64,000 nt of DNA, taken from the NCBI RefSeq assembly GCF_001422645.1, contig NZ_LMLR01000010.1:268237-332236 (forward strand). The letters run 5' to 3'. Below are positions 17,459 through 26,100 of the stretch, in pieces (position 1 is the stretch's first letter; every line of letters starts with the position of its first letter). Below the pieces are notes generated by a model, which was given only the letters and a program-made list of their open reading frames with translations, ran no database searches and was not told the DNA's origin. Made by a program: the position numbers and the translations under genes. This stretch comes from Arthrobacter sp. Leaf69. GTDB lineage: Bacteria > Actinomycetota > Actinomycetes > Actinomycetales > Micrococcaceae.

Positions 17459-17499
17459 AGCTTAGCTACTGGCGGACGGTAATGACAACCGATTGCCAA
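17459..17499 (-). promoter_or_regulatory. Promoter and LacI operator of the isomerase-oxidoreductase unit
   Basis: On the minus strand, TTGTCA (17488-17483), 18 bases, TAAGCT (17464-17459) form a promoter toward the gene ending its reading at 16519. The operator ATGACAACCGATTGCCAA at 17482-17499 covers the -35 box. It is in the divergent region shared with the LacI gene at 17615, so it may also control that gene. Confidence 0.75.
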
Positions 17500-17614
17500 A
17501 CTTTGACAAGGTGTGGCATTCTTGGCGGACCGGCGGACCTGTGGCGGCAGTCACAGGCCGGCCATTCCACCCCCGGCCATCACGGCCCTGCCACCACGTT
17601 CAGAGAGGAGCGCC

Positions 17615-18640
17615 GTGGCTACGACGCAGCCAGCGGCCGTTGACCGGCCCGCCACCATCCACGACATCGCCGCGCTTTGCGGGGTGGCGGCCTCCACCGT
17701 TTCCCGCGCGCTCTCCACCCCGGACCGCGTCAACATCCGTACCCGCCAGCGGATCGAGGCGGCTGCGGCCCAGCTGCATTACATTCCCAACAGCCAGGCG
17801 AAGGCGCTGAGTTCCGGCCGTACGGGCGCGGTGGGTGTCCTGGTGCCGGACATCACCAACCCGTTCTACTTCGACCTCATCCGGGGAACCCAGCTCCAGC
17901 TCAAGGCGGCCGGCTACACGCAGTTGCTCGTGGACACGGAGGAATCCGACGAGGTGGAAGCGAGCACACTCGAGCAGCTGCGAAAGAGCGCCGACGGCAT
18001 CATCGTTGCAGCGTCCCGGCTCACCGACGAAGCCCTGCTGGCCGCGGCGGCCAAGATGCCACTGGTCACCATCAACCGTGACGTTCCCGGAGTCCCCGCC
18101 GTCATCATTGACACTCCCTCCGCCACCAGCCAGGCGCTGGACCACCTCGTCTCGCTGGGCCATACCCGGATCGCCTACATGGCCGGTCCGCTGACGTCCC
18201 AGTCCAGCACGCGGCGCTGGACCACCCTGTCCGAGGCCGCCGAGGAACGCGGTGTGGAAGTGCGCCGGCTGGGGCCGTTTGCCCCCAAGACACAGTCCGG
18301 CGCCGCAGCCGCGGACGCCGCCGTGCACAGCGGAGTGACGGCCTGCATCGCCTTCAACGACCTCATCGCCATCGGCATGCTGCAGCGCCTGCGGGAACGC
18401 GGCCTGCGGGTTCCGGAGGACATGAGCATTGTGGGCTGCGATGACATCTTCGGCGCCGATTTCTGCAATCCGCCCCTGTCGACCATGGCCTCCCCGATCG
18501 AGCAGGCCGGCCGCGTGGCGGTCTCCATGCTGCTGGCCCGGTTGAACCCGCTGGCCGGCGGCGGCACCCGCAGCCGGTCCGTGATGCCCACCCACCTCAC
18601 GGTCCGCGGCTCGACAGGACCGGCGCGGCAGGCTTTGTGA
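17615..18640 (+). CDS. LacI-family regulator, divergent from the sugar operon
   Basis: A 341-residue LacI/GalR regulator with the HTH at about 14-33 (TIHDIAALCGVAASTVSRAL) and a sugar-binding effector domain (VLVPDITNPFYFDLIRG, VGCDDIFGADF). The frame is open to 17513, but GTG at 17615 has AGAGGAG four bases ahead and gives the standard short N-terminus. It shares IFGADF, ITNP and SMASP/TVRSP-type blocks with the repressor at 6682-7773, and their operators are also alike. It probably controls 15512-17367 and the transporter operon. Confidence 0.88.
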   Translation: MATTQPAAVDRPATIHDIAALCGVAASTVSRALSTPDRVNIRTRQRIEAAAAQLHYIPNSQAKALSSGRTGAVGVLVPDITNPFYFDLIRGTQLQLKAAGYTQLLVDTEESDEVEASTLEQLRKSADGIIVAASRLTDEALLAAAAKMPLVTINRDVPGVPAVIIDTPSATSQALDHLVSLGHTRIAYMAGPLTSQSSTRRWTTLSEAAEERGVEVRRLGPFAPKTQSGAAAADAAVHSGVTACIAFNDLIAIGMLQRLRERGLRVPEDMSIVGCDDIFGADFCNPPLSTMASPIEQAGRVAVSMLLARLNPLAGGGTRSRSVMPTHLTVRGSTGPARQAL

Positions 18641-18662
18641 TGGCCCCCGCTGACGGACTTAG

Positions 18663-18692
18663 TTGAGCATGGTTGACACTGCTGACTAGGCT
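18663..18692 (+). promoter_or_regulatory. nadE promoter, predicted leaderless transcript
   Basis: TTGAGC (18663-18668), 18 bases, TAGGCT (18687-18692), then 7 bases to the ATG. Transcription would begin at or next to the start codon, and no ribosome-binding site is visible, both signs of a leaderless mRNA. Confidence 0.6.
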
Positions 18693-18699
18693 GGGTCAC

Positions 18700-19521
18700 A
18701 TGCGCGAACTCCAGGCCAGGATCATTGAAGAAATGGGCGTGCAGCCCCGGATCGACCCCGCCGGGGAGGTGCGCAAACGCGTCACGTTCCTCAAGGAATA
18801 CCTCAAGGCAACGCACACCAGGGGCTTCGTCCTGGGCATCTCCGGCGGCCTGGATTCCTCGCTCGCGGGCCGGCTCGCGCAGCTGGCCGTGGAAGAACTC
18901 GCGGCCGAGGGTGTGGAGGCCAACTTCGTGGCGGTCCGCCTCCCCTACGGTGTCCAGCACGACGAGGACGACGCCCAGGCCGCCCTGGACTTCATCCAGG
19001 CCAAGACGGAGTGGACGTTCAATATCTCCGCGGCAGTGGACGGGTTCGAGGACGAATTCGAGAAGACCGTGGGCAACGGGATCTCCGACTTCCACAAGGG
19101 CAACACGAAGGCCCGCACCCGCATGATCGCGCAGTACGCCCTCGCCGGCGAGCACAACTACCTGGTCATCGGAACGGACCACGGTGCGGAATCGGTCACC
19201 GGGTTCTTCACCAAGTACGGCGACGGCGGCGCGGACATCCTGCCGCTGTTCGGGCTCAACAAACGCCAGAACAGGGCATTGCTGGCCGAACTCGGCGCAC
19301 CCGCCCGGGTCTGGGAGAAGGTCCCCACGGCAGACCTCCTCGACGGCCAGCCCGGCCGCACGGACGAGGACGAACTCGGCCTGAGCTACGACCAGATCGA
19401 CGACTACCTCGAAGGCCGCGAGGTCCCGGACGCCGTGGCCGAATCCATCGAGCACAAATACCTCCGCACCCGCCACAAGCGCACAGTCCCGGTCACCATC
19501 TTCGACACCTGGTGGAAGTAG
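18700..19521 (+). CDS. nadE: NH3-dependent NAD+ synthetase
   Basis: A 273-residue enzyme that amidates deamido-NAD to NAD+ with ATP and ammonia, the last step of NAD synthesis. The PP-loop signature is SGGLDSS (48-54). Other conserved parts are [41 protein letters not shown] and the C-terminal [13 protein letters not shown]. Its length and N-terminus match E. coli NadE (275 residues). A TTG 27 bases upstream is in frame, but the ATG fits the family and the -10 box. There is no glutaminase domain, so it needs free ammonia or a partner. Confidence 0.96.
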   Translation: MRELQARIIEEMGVQPRIDPAGEVRKRVTFLKEYLKATHTRGFVLGISGGLDSSLAGRLAQLAVEELAAEGVEANFVAVRLPYGVQHDEDDAQAALDFIQAKTEWTFNISAAVDGFEDEFEKTVGNGISDFHKGNTKARTRMIAQYALAGEHNYLVIGTDHGAESVTGFFTKYGDGGADILPLFGLNKRQNRALLAELGAPARVWEKVPTADLLDGQPGRTDEDELGLSYDQIDDYLEGREVPDAVAESIEHKYLRTRHKRTVPVTIFDTWWK

Positions 19522-19544
19522 CCCGTCCCGGGATAGTCATCCGT

Positions 19545-19566
19545 CCGGGGGCGCTTTGACGCCCGG
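19545..19566. terminator. Weak hairpin between convergent nadE and iclR genes
   Basis: CCGGGGGCG and CGCCCGG flank a short CTTTGA loop in the 62-base gap between the two convergent stops. There is no T-run, so this is only a candidate bidirectional terminator. Confidence 0.35.
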
Positions 19567-19583
19567 CTGGACCGTTTCGGCGC

Positions 19584-20384
19584 TCAGGGCCGGTGTGTCC
19601 GCGCCAATGTGCCCCCGGACGGCAGCAGCGTGGAGATCCGGTGGGCCTCATCCATCAGGAGGCGGCCCAGCATTTCCTGCCGTTCGCCCTTGAAGCGCGG
19701 TTCAATCCCGGTCAGCGACAGCGCCCAGGCGGGGCGGCCGCGCTGGTCGAACACCGCAGCGCCCATCCCCCAGCTACCTTCCAGCACAAGGCCCGGATTC
19801 ACTGAGTAGCCGGACTGCCGCGTCTTCGCCAGGTTCTCCCGGACCAGCGGCTCGGTGTGCGCCGCCGCGAAGCGGCCGGCGTGCGCGGCCCAGCCGGCCA
19901 GCAGCTCTTCCTGCTCCGCCTCGGGCAGGAAGGCCATGATGGCGGTGCCGGCGGAGGCCACCCCGAGCGGGAACCGGACTCCCTCGTGCAGCACAAAGGA
20001 CCGCACCGGGAAGCTCCCCTCCTCCCGGAGCAGGCACACCGTTTCCGCGCCGCGCCGGATCGAGAAGAAGGCGCTTTCACCGGTCTCTTCGGCGAGCCGT
20101 CGAAGGCTCGGCCGGGCGATGTCCTCCAGCGGGAAACGCGCCGAAGCCACCGAGCCCATCAGCAGGATCTCCGGCCCCAGCACCCAGTTGTTGCTCAGCG
20201 GGTCCTGGTCCAGCAGTCCTTCAGCGGCCAGCGAGGCAAGCAGCCGGTGCACGGTGGGCCGGGTGAGCCCGGTTTCCCTGACGAGTTCCACGAGCGGGGA
20301 GCCTTCCGGCCTCCGTCCGACAATGCGCAGCAGGGAGGCGACGCGGCTGACCACCTGCGCGCCCTGGACCGGTGGTGACGTCAT
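19584..20384 (-). CDS. IclR-family transcriptional regulator
   Basis: A 266-residue regulator. An N-terminal winged helix (VVSRVASLLRIV..., ETGLTRPTVHRLLASL, about 13-62) precedes the IclR effector domain (SVASARFPLEDIARPSLRRLAEETGE cut here, GVRFPLGVASAGTAIMAFLP). The frame is open 162 bases further upstream, but ATG at 20384 has GAGGAAAA just before it and the normal family start. It is divergent from the CoA-transferase/thiolase operon at 20584 and probably controls it, like PcaR/PobR-type IclR proteins of aromatic acid pathways. Effector unknown. Confidence 0.88.
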   Translation of the reverse strand: MTSPPVQGAQVVSRVASLLRIVGRRPEGSPLVELVRETGLTRPTVHRLLASLAAEGLLDQDPLSNNWVLGPEILLMGSVASARFPLEDIARPSLRRLAEETGESAFFSIRRGAETVCLLREEGSFPVRSFVLHEGVRFPLGVASAGTAIMAFLPEAEQEELLAGWAAHAGRFAAAHTEPLVRENLAKTRQSGYSVNPGLVLEGSWGMGAAVFDQRGRPAWALSLTGIEPRFKGERQEMLGRLLMDEAHRISTLLPSGGTLARTHRP

Positions 20385-20428
20385 CTTTTCCTCGAATATC
20401 GGCTCGGAACCAGCTAAACCATCCATAT

Positions 20429-20555
20429 TGTGGACAGTGCACAGCCTACCGTCCACACTGTAAAAATGGCACTCTTTCTGCCGAATTCGCCCGTTGACAG
20501 TCTCCTTTTCGGCACCGTAGGCTCCAACAGCAGAGGAACGGTCCACAAAGTGGAT
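20429..20555. promoter_or_regulatory. Divergent iclR / CoA-transferase control region with GTGGAC repeats
   Basis: TGTGGAC (20429-20435) and GTCCACA (20451-20457) form an inverted repeat. A tighter palindrome, GTCCACAAAGTGGAT, lies at 20541-20555, 29 bases before the CoA-transferase start. The shared GTCCAC core suggests one regulator, most simply the adjacent IclR protein acting on both divergent genes. Confidence 0.55.
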
Positions 20556-20583
20556 TGCGTCATGAGCTCAATGAGGAGATGCG

Positions 20584-21315
20584 ATGTCAAAGGTGAAATC
20601 CGGAGCGGCCGCCGCGCTGCAGGACGTACTGCGGGACGGCATGACGCTCGCCGTCGGAGGCTTTGGCCTCAGCGGCATCCCGGCCGACCTGATCGAAGCC
20701 GTGCGGGACTCGGGCGTCAAGGACCTCACGGTGGTCTCCAACAACATGGGCGTGGACGGCAAGGGACTCGGCGTGCTGATCGAAGCCGGGCAGGTCCGCA
20801 AGGTCATCGCCTCGTACGTCGGCGAGAACAAACTCTTCGCCGAGCAGTACCTCGCCGGCAAGCTGGAGGTGGAGTTCACCCCGCAGGGCACCCTCGCAGA
20901 GCGGCTCCGTGCCGGCGGCGCCGGCATCCCGGCGTTCTACACCAAGACCGGAGTCGGCACTCTGGTCGCCGAAGGCAAGCCGCTCGCGGAGTTCGACGGC
21001 GAGACTTTCGTCCAGGAACGCGCCATCAAGGCCGACGTCGCCCTGGTGCACGCGCACACCGCCGACACCGACGGCAACCTGATCTACCGCTACACGGCCC
21101 AGAACTTCAACCCCGTGGTGGCGACGGCCGGCGCCGTGACGGTGGCCGAAGCCGAAGTGATCGTGGAGCCCGGGCAGCTGGACCCGAACCACATCATCAC
21201 CCCCGGCGTCTTCGTCCAGCGCCTCGTCCAGGCCAGCGGCCGGGTCAAGGACATCGAACAGCGGACGGTCCGCCCCCGCGCAGAAGCGGCCGAAGCCGCA
21301 ACCGTTCCGGCCTAA
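20584..21315 (+). CDS. 3-oxoacid CoA-transferase, subunit A
   Basis: A 243-residue alpha subunit of the SCOT/PcaI family, which moves CoA from succinyl-CoA to a 3-oxoacid such as 3-oxoadipate or acetoacetate. Family blocks include [60 protein letters not shown] and [19 protein letters not shown] lies 7 bases before the ATG. Subunit B follows after 32 bases and a thiolase after that, so the operon makes a 3-oxoacyl-CoA and cleaves it. Sequence alone does not separate scoA from pcaI. Confidence 0.92.
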   Translation: MSKVKSGAAAALQDVLRDGMTLAVGGFGLSGIPADLIEAVRDSGVKDLTVVSNNMGVDGKGLGVLIEAGQVRKVIASYVGENKLFAEQYLAGKLEVEFTPQGTLAERLRAGGAGIPAFYTKTGVGTLVAEGKPLAEFDGETFVQERAIKADVALVHAHTADTDGNLIYRYTAQNFNPVVATAGAVTVAEAEVIVEPGQLDPNHIITPGVFVQRLVQASGRVKDIEQRTVRPRAEAAEAATVPA

Positions 21316-21347
21316 GCGCCGCCCCTACTTTCGTCAGGAGAATCACC

Positions 21348-22076
21348 ATGGCTTGGACCCGGAATGAAATGGCTGCCATCGCGGCCGAAGAACTCAACGA
21401 CGGCGACTACGTCAACCTCGGCATCGGCATCCCCACGCTGGTCGCCAACAACCTGCGCGACGGCGTCCGCGTCGTCCTGCAGAGCGAAAACGGCCTGCTC
21501 GGCATGGGACCGTTCCCCTACGAGGGCGAGGAGGACGCGGACCTCATCAACGCCGGCAAGCAGACCGTCACGGTCCTGCCCGGCGGCAGCATCTTCGACT
21601 CCGCCACGTCCTTCGGCATGATCCGCGGCGGCCACGTCAAGGTCGCCATCCTGGGCGCCATGCAGGTCTCCGGCGACGGCGACCTCGCCAACTGGACCAT
21701 CCCCGGCAAGATGGTCAAGGGCATGGGCGGCGCCATGGACCTCGTCGCCGGCACTCCGCGCGTCGTGGTCCTCACGGAGCACAACGCCAAGGACGGCACC
21801 GCCAAGATCGTCAAGGAATGCACCCTGCCCCTCACCGGCCTGAGCTGTGTTGACCGGATCATCAGCGACCTCGCGGTGTTCGACCTGGTGAAGCCTGAAC
21901 AAGAAACTGGCGGCGTCCGCCGGCTCACGCTGACCCGCCTCGCCCCGGGCATCACCGTGGAGGAAATCCGCGAAAAGACCGAGGCCGAGTTCGACGTCGC
22001 CCCGTCCCTCGACGCGTCCCCCACCCCTGACAGCAGCACCCTTGACAGCAGCACCCTTGAAGGAGCCACCGCATGA
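21348..22076 (+). CDS. 3-oxoacid CoA-transferase, subunit B
   Basis: A 242-residue beta subunit. The catalytic glutamate lies in [14 protein letters not shown], followed by [18 protein letters not shown] and [14 protein letters not shown]. The open frame extends back to 20430, overlapping subunit A, but the ATG at 21348 is preceded by AGGAG and matches the family start ([15 protein letters not shown]). The C-terminus has a short Ser/Thr/Asp-rich extension with a repeated LDSSTL element. Its stop overlaps the thiolase start (ATGA). Confidence 0.93.
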   Translation: MAWTRNEMAAIAAEELNDGDYVNLGIGIPTLVANNLRDGVRVVLQSENGLLGMGPFPYEGEEDADLINAGKQTVTVLPGGSIFDSATSFGMIRGGHVKVAILGAMQVSGDGDLANWTIPGKMVKGMGGAMDLVAGTPRVVVLTEHNAKDGTAKIVKECTLPLTGLSCVDRIISDLAVFDLVKPEQETGGVRRLTLTRLAPGITVEEIREKTEAEFDVAPSLDASPTPDSSTLDSSTLEGATA

Positions 22077-23269
22077 GCCTGCGCGAACAGTTCGGCAAAG
22101 ACATCCTGCTGACCGGCTGGGGCCACAGCCGTTTCGGCAAACTCACGGATGAGACCCTCGAATCCCTGATCGTCCAGGTCGCCACGGAAGCGATCGGCAA
22201 CGCCGGGATCGAACCGGGCCACATCGACGAAATCTACCTCGGCCAGTTCAACTCCGGCATGATGCCGCTGGCGTTCCCGTCCTCGCTGGCCCTGCAGGTC
22301 TCCGAGCAGCTGGCCAACGTCCCGTCCACCCGGGTCGAGAACGCCTGCGCCTCCGGATCCGCCGCGTTCCAGCAGGGCACCAAGTCACTGCTGGCAGGCA
22401 CCGCGAAGACGGTTCTCGTGATCGGCGCCGAAAAGATGACCCACGCGGGCGCGGACGTGGTGGGTGCTGCCCTGCTGGGCGCGGACTACGACATGGCCGG
22501 CAAGGCCTCCAGCACCGGCTTCACAGGCCTCTTCGCCGAGGTCGCCAAGCATTACGAGAAACGCTATGGCGCTGGCGCAGGAAACCTGTCGGACGTCCTG
22601 GGCACCATTGCCGCCAAAAACCACCGCAACGGCGTGGACAATCCCTACGCCCAGCTCCGCAAGGACCTCGGCGAGGAGTTCTGCCAGACCGTCTCGGACA
22701 AGAACCCGATGGTCGCCGACCCGCTGCGCCGCACCGACTGCTCGCCGGTGTCCGACGGCGCCGCCGCCGTCGTGCTGTCTGTCGCGCCGACCGGCGGGGC
22801 CACCGCGCCGGTGCGGCTCGCCGGGTTCGGCCACGCGAACGATTTCTTCCCCACCGAGCGCCGGGACCCCACCGCGTTCAACGCCACCCGCGCCTCGTGG
22901 CAGCGCGCCCTGGGCATGGCCGGCGTCGGGCTCGAGGAGCTGGACTTCGCCGAGGTGCACGACTGCTTCACCATCGCCGAGCTGCTGATGTACGAGGCGA
23001 TGGGGCTGACCGAACCGGGCCAGGGATCCCGCGCCATCACGGAAGGCTGGGTGTTCAAGGACGGCAAGCTGCCCGTCAACGTCTCCGGCGGGCTCAAGGC
23101 CAAGGGCCACCCCGTGGGCGCCACCGGCGTCTCGCAGCACGTCATCGCGGCGATGCAGCTCACCGGCACCGCGGGCGACATGCAGTTGCCTTCGGCCCGC
23201 CGCGCTGCGGTGCAGAACATGGGCGGGGTGGGCATCGCCAACTACGTCAGCGTCCTCGAAGCGGTCTAG
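22073..23269 (+). CDS. Thiolase-family acetyl-CoA acyltransferase (SCP2-like)
   Basis: A 398-residue thiolase-fold enzyme. The acylated cysteine is C92 in [10 protein letters not shown] and the catalytic histidine is in [14 protein letters not shown]. The C-terminal motif reads [11 protein letters not shown] rather than the C-x-G motif of classical thiolases, as in SCP2/SCP-x-type thiolases. It would cleave the 3-oxoacyl-CoA made by the preceding CoA-transferase, releasing acetyl-CoA. It overlaps subunit B by four bases. The substrate chain is not known. Confidence 0.88.
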   Translation: MSLREQFGKDILLTGWGHSRFGKLTDETLESLIVQVATEAIGNAGIEPGHIDEIYLGQFNSGMMPLAFPSSLALQVSEQLANVPSTRVENACASGSAAFQQGTKSLLAGTAKTVLVIGAEKMTHAGADVVGAALLGADYDMAGKASSTGFTGLFAEVAKHYEKRYGAGAGNLSDVLGTIAAKNHRNGVDNPYAQLRKDLGEEFCQTVSDKNPMVADPLRRTDCSPVSDGAAAVVLSVAPTGGATAPVRLAGFGHANDFFPTERRDPTAFNATRASWQRALGMAGVGLEELDFAEVHDCFTIAELLMYEAMGLTEPGQGSRAITEGWVFKDGKLPVNVSGGLKAKGHPVGATGVSQHVIAAMQLTGTAGDMQLPSARRAAVQNMGGVGIANYVSVLEAV

Positions 23270-23284
23270 GCGCAGCCCGCGGAC

Positions 23285-23491
23285 ATGGTGTGGGTCACCA
23301 ATTGGCTTGGCTTGGCGGCCGGCGCACCCGTTACGGTGCGCCGGCCCGGCCGTGCACCGGCCGTGGCAACAGTGGAGCTCGCGACCCCGGACGGACAAGT
23401 CCTCTGGGTCAGGTATTGGTTCTCGGCCGACCGCGCCATGCTCCACAAGGCCGACGGGACTGAAGTATGGTGCGAGGCGGACATTGTCTGA
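23285..23491 (+). CDS. Small hypothetical protein between thiolase and PucR regulator
   Basis: A 68-residue protein I do not recognise. It starts MVWVTNWLGL, 15 bases after the thiolase stop, and alternates hydrophobic and polar residues in a beta-rich pattern (VTVRRPG, ATVELATPDGQVLWVRYWF). Its stop overlaps the TTG start of the next gene by eight bases, which suggests translational coupling and supports it as real. No good ribosome-binding site precedes its ATG, so coupling to the thiolase or a spurious frame remain possible. Confidence 0.5.
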   Translation: MVWVTNWLGLAAGAPVTVRRPGRAPAVATVELATPDGQVLWVRYWFSADRAMLHKADGTEVWCEADIV

Positions 23492-24626
23492 ATCCAGCAT
23501 TGAAAGCGTCGCGGATTTGCTGTTCCGTGACCTGCACTACCTGAAGGCGAGCAGCGTTCAGCGGTGCCTCGACGAAGTGCCCGGCTACCGGGGTGTGGCC
23601 GAAACGGATATCAGCTCCTCTGTCGAGCAGAATCTGCGCATGGCCATCCACGCGGTGAAGTCCGGCGCGGTGCCGGCGTCGTCGGAACTCGCGGTAGAGG
23701 CCCGGGTGGCCCAGGTCCGCTTCCACCAGGGCCTGCGCATCGAGGACGTTATGCGGGGGTACCGCCTGTCCATGGCCGTGATCCAGGACCGCTTCCTCGA
23801 CATCGCGCACGAAGTGGGGCTCGGCGACCGGGAAGTCCTCGCGGCGCACCGGGTCCTCTGGGGCGTCAGCGACTCCTACACCGCCGCGCTCGTCCACTCC
23901 TACCGGGAAAGCAGTGTCCAGCAAGCGGTGCGGGACCATGAGCTGCGGCAGGACTACCTGCGCGCGGTCCTGGCGGGGTCGCTCGCGGACAGCGACCTGC
24001 GCACCCGCTCGTCGGACTTCGGGATCGACCCCCAGCGTTCCTTCCACGCTCTGCACGCCCGGCCCCGGCCCGGTGCTTCACCCGATGAACTGCTGCGTGT
24101 CCTGGCCGGACGATTGTCGACCGGCGACGGCGTCCTGACGTTGCGGGCGGGCGACGTCGTCGGATTCACGGCCCGCCGGCCGGATCACGGGGACACCGCC
24201 ACCATCGCCCTGGGGTCTCCCCTCCCGCTCTCCGAACTGCCCCGCTCCAAAGCAGCAGCCGACCGGGTCTTCGACGCCGCCTGGAAACGCCCTGCGGGCG
24301 GCGTGTTCTCCCTGGAGGACCTGACCTGGCGGACAGCCGCCGGTGATCCGGATGTCACGGCCGTGCTACGCCAGCGCTACTTGGCCCCCTTTGCCGCCGA
24401 CGCCGACTTCGGCCGGATCGTGCTGGCTTCGGTGCGGAGCTACCTGGACCACGACCGCCGGATTTCCGCAGCAGCCAGGGCCCTGTCAGTCCACGAAAAC
24501 ACCCTCCGCTACCGCCTGCAGAAATTCGAGCAGGCCACCGGTGCGCGGCTGGATGCCACGAACACTATCGTCGAGCTCTGCTGGGCCTTCGAGGCATGCC
24601 AGGAAGCGCCTGCGGGCGGGTTGTAG
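23484..24626 (+). CDS. PucR/CdaR-type transcriptional regulator
   Basis: A 380-residue regulator. The C-terminus holds the PucR helix-turn-helix (RISAAARALSVHENTLRYRL, then FEQATGARL), and the N-terminal part (about 1-150) is a mostly helical sensor-like region found in this family. The frame is open further upstream inside the small gene, but that part is shared with another frame; TTG at 23484 with GAGG six bases ahead is the best start. It sits between the CoA-transferase/thiolase operon and the MHS transporter operon and may control one or both. Effector unknown. Confidence 0.82.
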   Translation: MSESSIESVADLLFRDLHYLKASSVQRCLDEVPGYRGVAETDISSSVEQNLRMAIHAVKSGAVPASSELAVEARVAQVRFHQGLRIEDVMRGYRLSMAVIQDRFLDIAHEVGLGDREVLAAHRVLWGVSDSYTAALVHSYRESSVQQAVRDHELRQDYLRAVLAGSLADSDLRTRSSDFGIDPQRSFHALHARPRPGASPDELLRVLAGRLSTGDGVLTLRAGDVVGFTARRPDHGDTATIALGSPLPLSELPRSKAAADRVFDAAWKRPAGGVFSLEDLTWRTAAGDPDVTAVLRQRYLAPFAADADFGRIVLASVRSYLDHDRRISAAARALSVHENTLRYRLQKFEQATGARLDATNTIVELCWAFEACQEAPAGGL

Positions 24627-24795
24627 GAATCCACAACGGCGGCCCGAGACCCTTTGAGCTGGCTCCATAGTCCGGCGCGCCCGACGCTCCGTAACGTGGT
24701 TTGCATCACAGCCGGATGATCTGCTGAACCGCGACCTGACCGTCCGGACGACGCATCATGGATCGTCCGGGACCATCGGATCTGGGAGCAACCGG

Positions 24796-26100
24796 ATGAG
24801 CGTCATCACCGCCGCACCACCTGTCAGCAGGGCACGCCAACTGGCGGCCGCCACCGTCGGAAACATCGTTGAATGGTTCGACTGGTACGTCTACTCCATG
24901 CTGGCCCTGTACTTTTCCGCCCAGTTCTTCCCCAAAATGGGCGACCCCATTGTCCCGTTGCTCAGCGCCATGGCGATCTTCGCCGTCGGCTTCTTCATGC
25001 GTCCTCTGGGCGGCTTCCTCGGCGGCATCGTGGCCGACCGTTTCGGCCGGAAGAAGGCGCTCACCGCGACCGTGATGCTCATGGGCATCGGCAGCCTCCT
25101 CGTCGCCCTTGCCCCCACCTACGACCAGGTGGGGGTGCTCTCGCCCATGATCCTGGTGCTCGCCCGGCTCCTGCAGGGGCTTTCCACCGGCGGCGAATTT
25201 GCCGCGTCCTCGACGTTCCTGGTGGAATCCGCACCGGACGGGCGCCGTGGATTCTTCTCGAGCTTCCTGTACATCGGGGCGACGCTGGGCAACCTCGTCG
25301 CGATCGGCTCAGTGGCCTTGCTCGTCGCGGGCCTGCCGGACGAGGCCATGCGCGAATGGGGCTGGCGTGTGCCGTTCGCCATCGGAACCCTCGGCGCGGC
25401 AGCCGGCCTGTTCATCCGCCGGTTCGCCGAGGAAACCCTGGTGACCGGGGACGAGGACCCCGGCTCCGGACCGGGCGCAGCCCAGCGCGCGCCGAAGCCC
25501 TCCGTCTTCGAGTTCATGCGCACCCACCCGAAAGAGTGCGTCCTGGTCTTCGCGATCAACGCAGCCCCCACCCTGTTCTTCTACGTGTTCACGTCCTACC
25601 TGCCCACGTACGCGCACATCACGGTCGGCTTTGACATGAAGAACGGCCTCCTGGTGGGACTCATCTCCTTGTCCTACTTCGCGATCCTGCAGCCCGTTAT
25701 GGGCATTCTTTCGGACCGGATCGGCCGCAAACCCCTGCTGCTGACCTTCGGCCTCGGTTTCACCCTGCTGACCCTTCCCCTGCTGAACTCACTCCAGAAC
25801 AGCTTCCTGAGCCTGCTCCTGGTCCAGATGGCGGCCCTGACGCTGCTGGCCTGCTACACCTCCATTACGTCCGCCGTGATGTGCGAACTCTTCCCCGCCC
25901 GGATTCGGGCCGCCGGAATCGGCCTGCCCTACGCGCTCGGCGTTGCCCTGGTCGGCGGCACCGGACCGTACGTCGCCACCTGGCTGGCCGACGCCCAGAT
26001 GATCGACGTCTTCGGGTGGTACCTGACCATCCTCGCGGCGATCACCACGGCCGTCTTCCTGAGGCTGAAGGAAAGCTACAAGACGGGACTGCCGCAGTGA
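24796..26100 (+). CDS. MHS-family organic acid:H+ symporter (MFS)
   Basis: A 434-residue major facilitator protein with about 12 helices. It opens with GNIVEWFDWYVYSMLALYF, the metabolite:H+ symporter signature, and has the loop 2-3 motif GGIVADRFGRKKAL and the second-half copy GILSDRIGRKPLL. Family members import dicarboxylates, shikimate, alpha-ketoglutarate or aromatic acids. It overlaps the acyl-CoA ligase gene (GTGA), so it most likely imports that enzyme's substrate. The 169-base gap before it holds no gene and presumably its promoter. Confidence 0.9.
   Translation: MSVITAAPPVSRARQLAAATVGNIVEWFDWYVYSMLALYFSAQFFPKMGDPIVPLLSAMAIFAVGFFMRPLGGFLGGIVADRFGRKKALTATVMLMGIGSLLVALAPTYDQVGVLSPMILVLARLLQGLSTGGEFAASSTFLVESAPDGRRGFFSSFLYIGATLGNLVAIGSVALLVAGLPDEAMREWGWRVPFAIGTLGAAAGLFIRRFAEETLVTGDEDPGSGPGAAQRAPKPSVFEFMRTHPKECVLVFAINAAPTLFFYVFTSYLPTYAHITVGFDMKNGLLVGLISLSYFAILQPVMGILSDRIGRKPLLLTFGLGFTLLTLPLLNSLQNSFLSLLLVQMAALTLLACYTSITSAVMCELFPARIRAAGIGLPYALGVALVGGTGPYVATWLADAQMIDVFGWYLTILAAITTAVFLRLKESYKTGLPQ

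Noticed and set aside
18673..18678. TTGACA as the nadE -35 box
   Set aside because: Only 8 bases separate it from the TAGGCT box; TTGAGC at 18663 gives an 18-base spacer instead.
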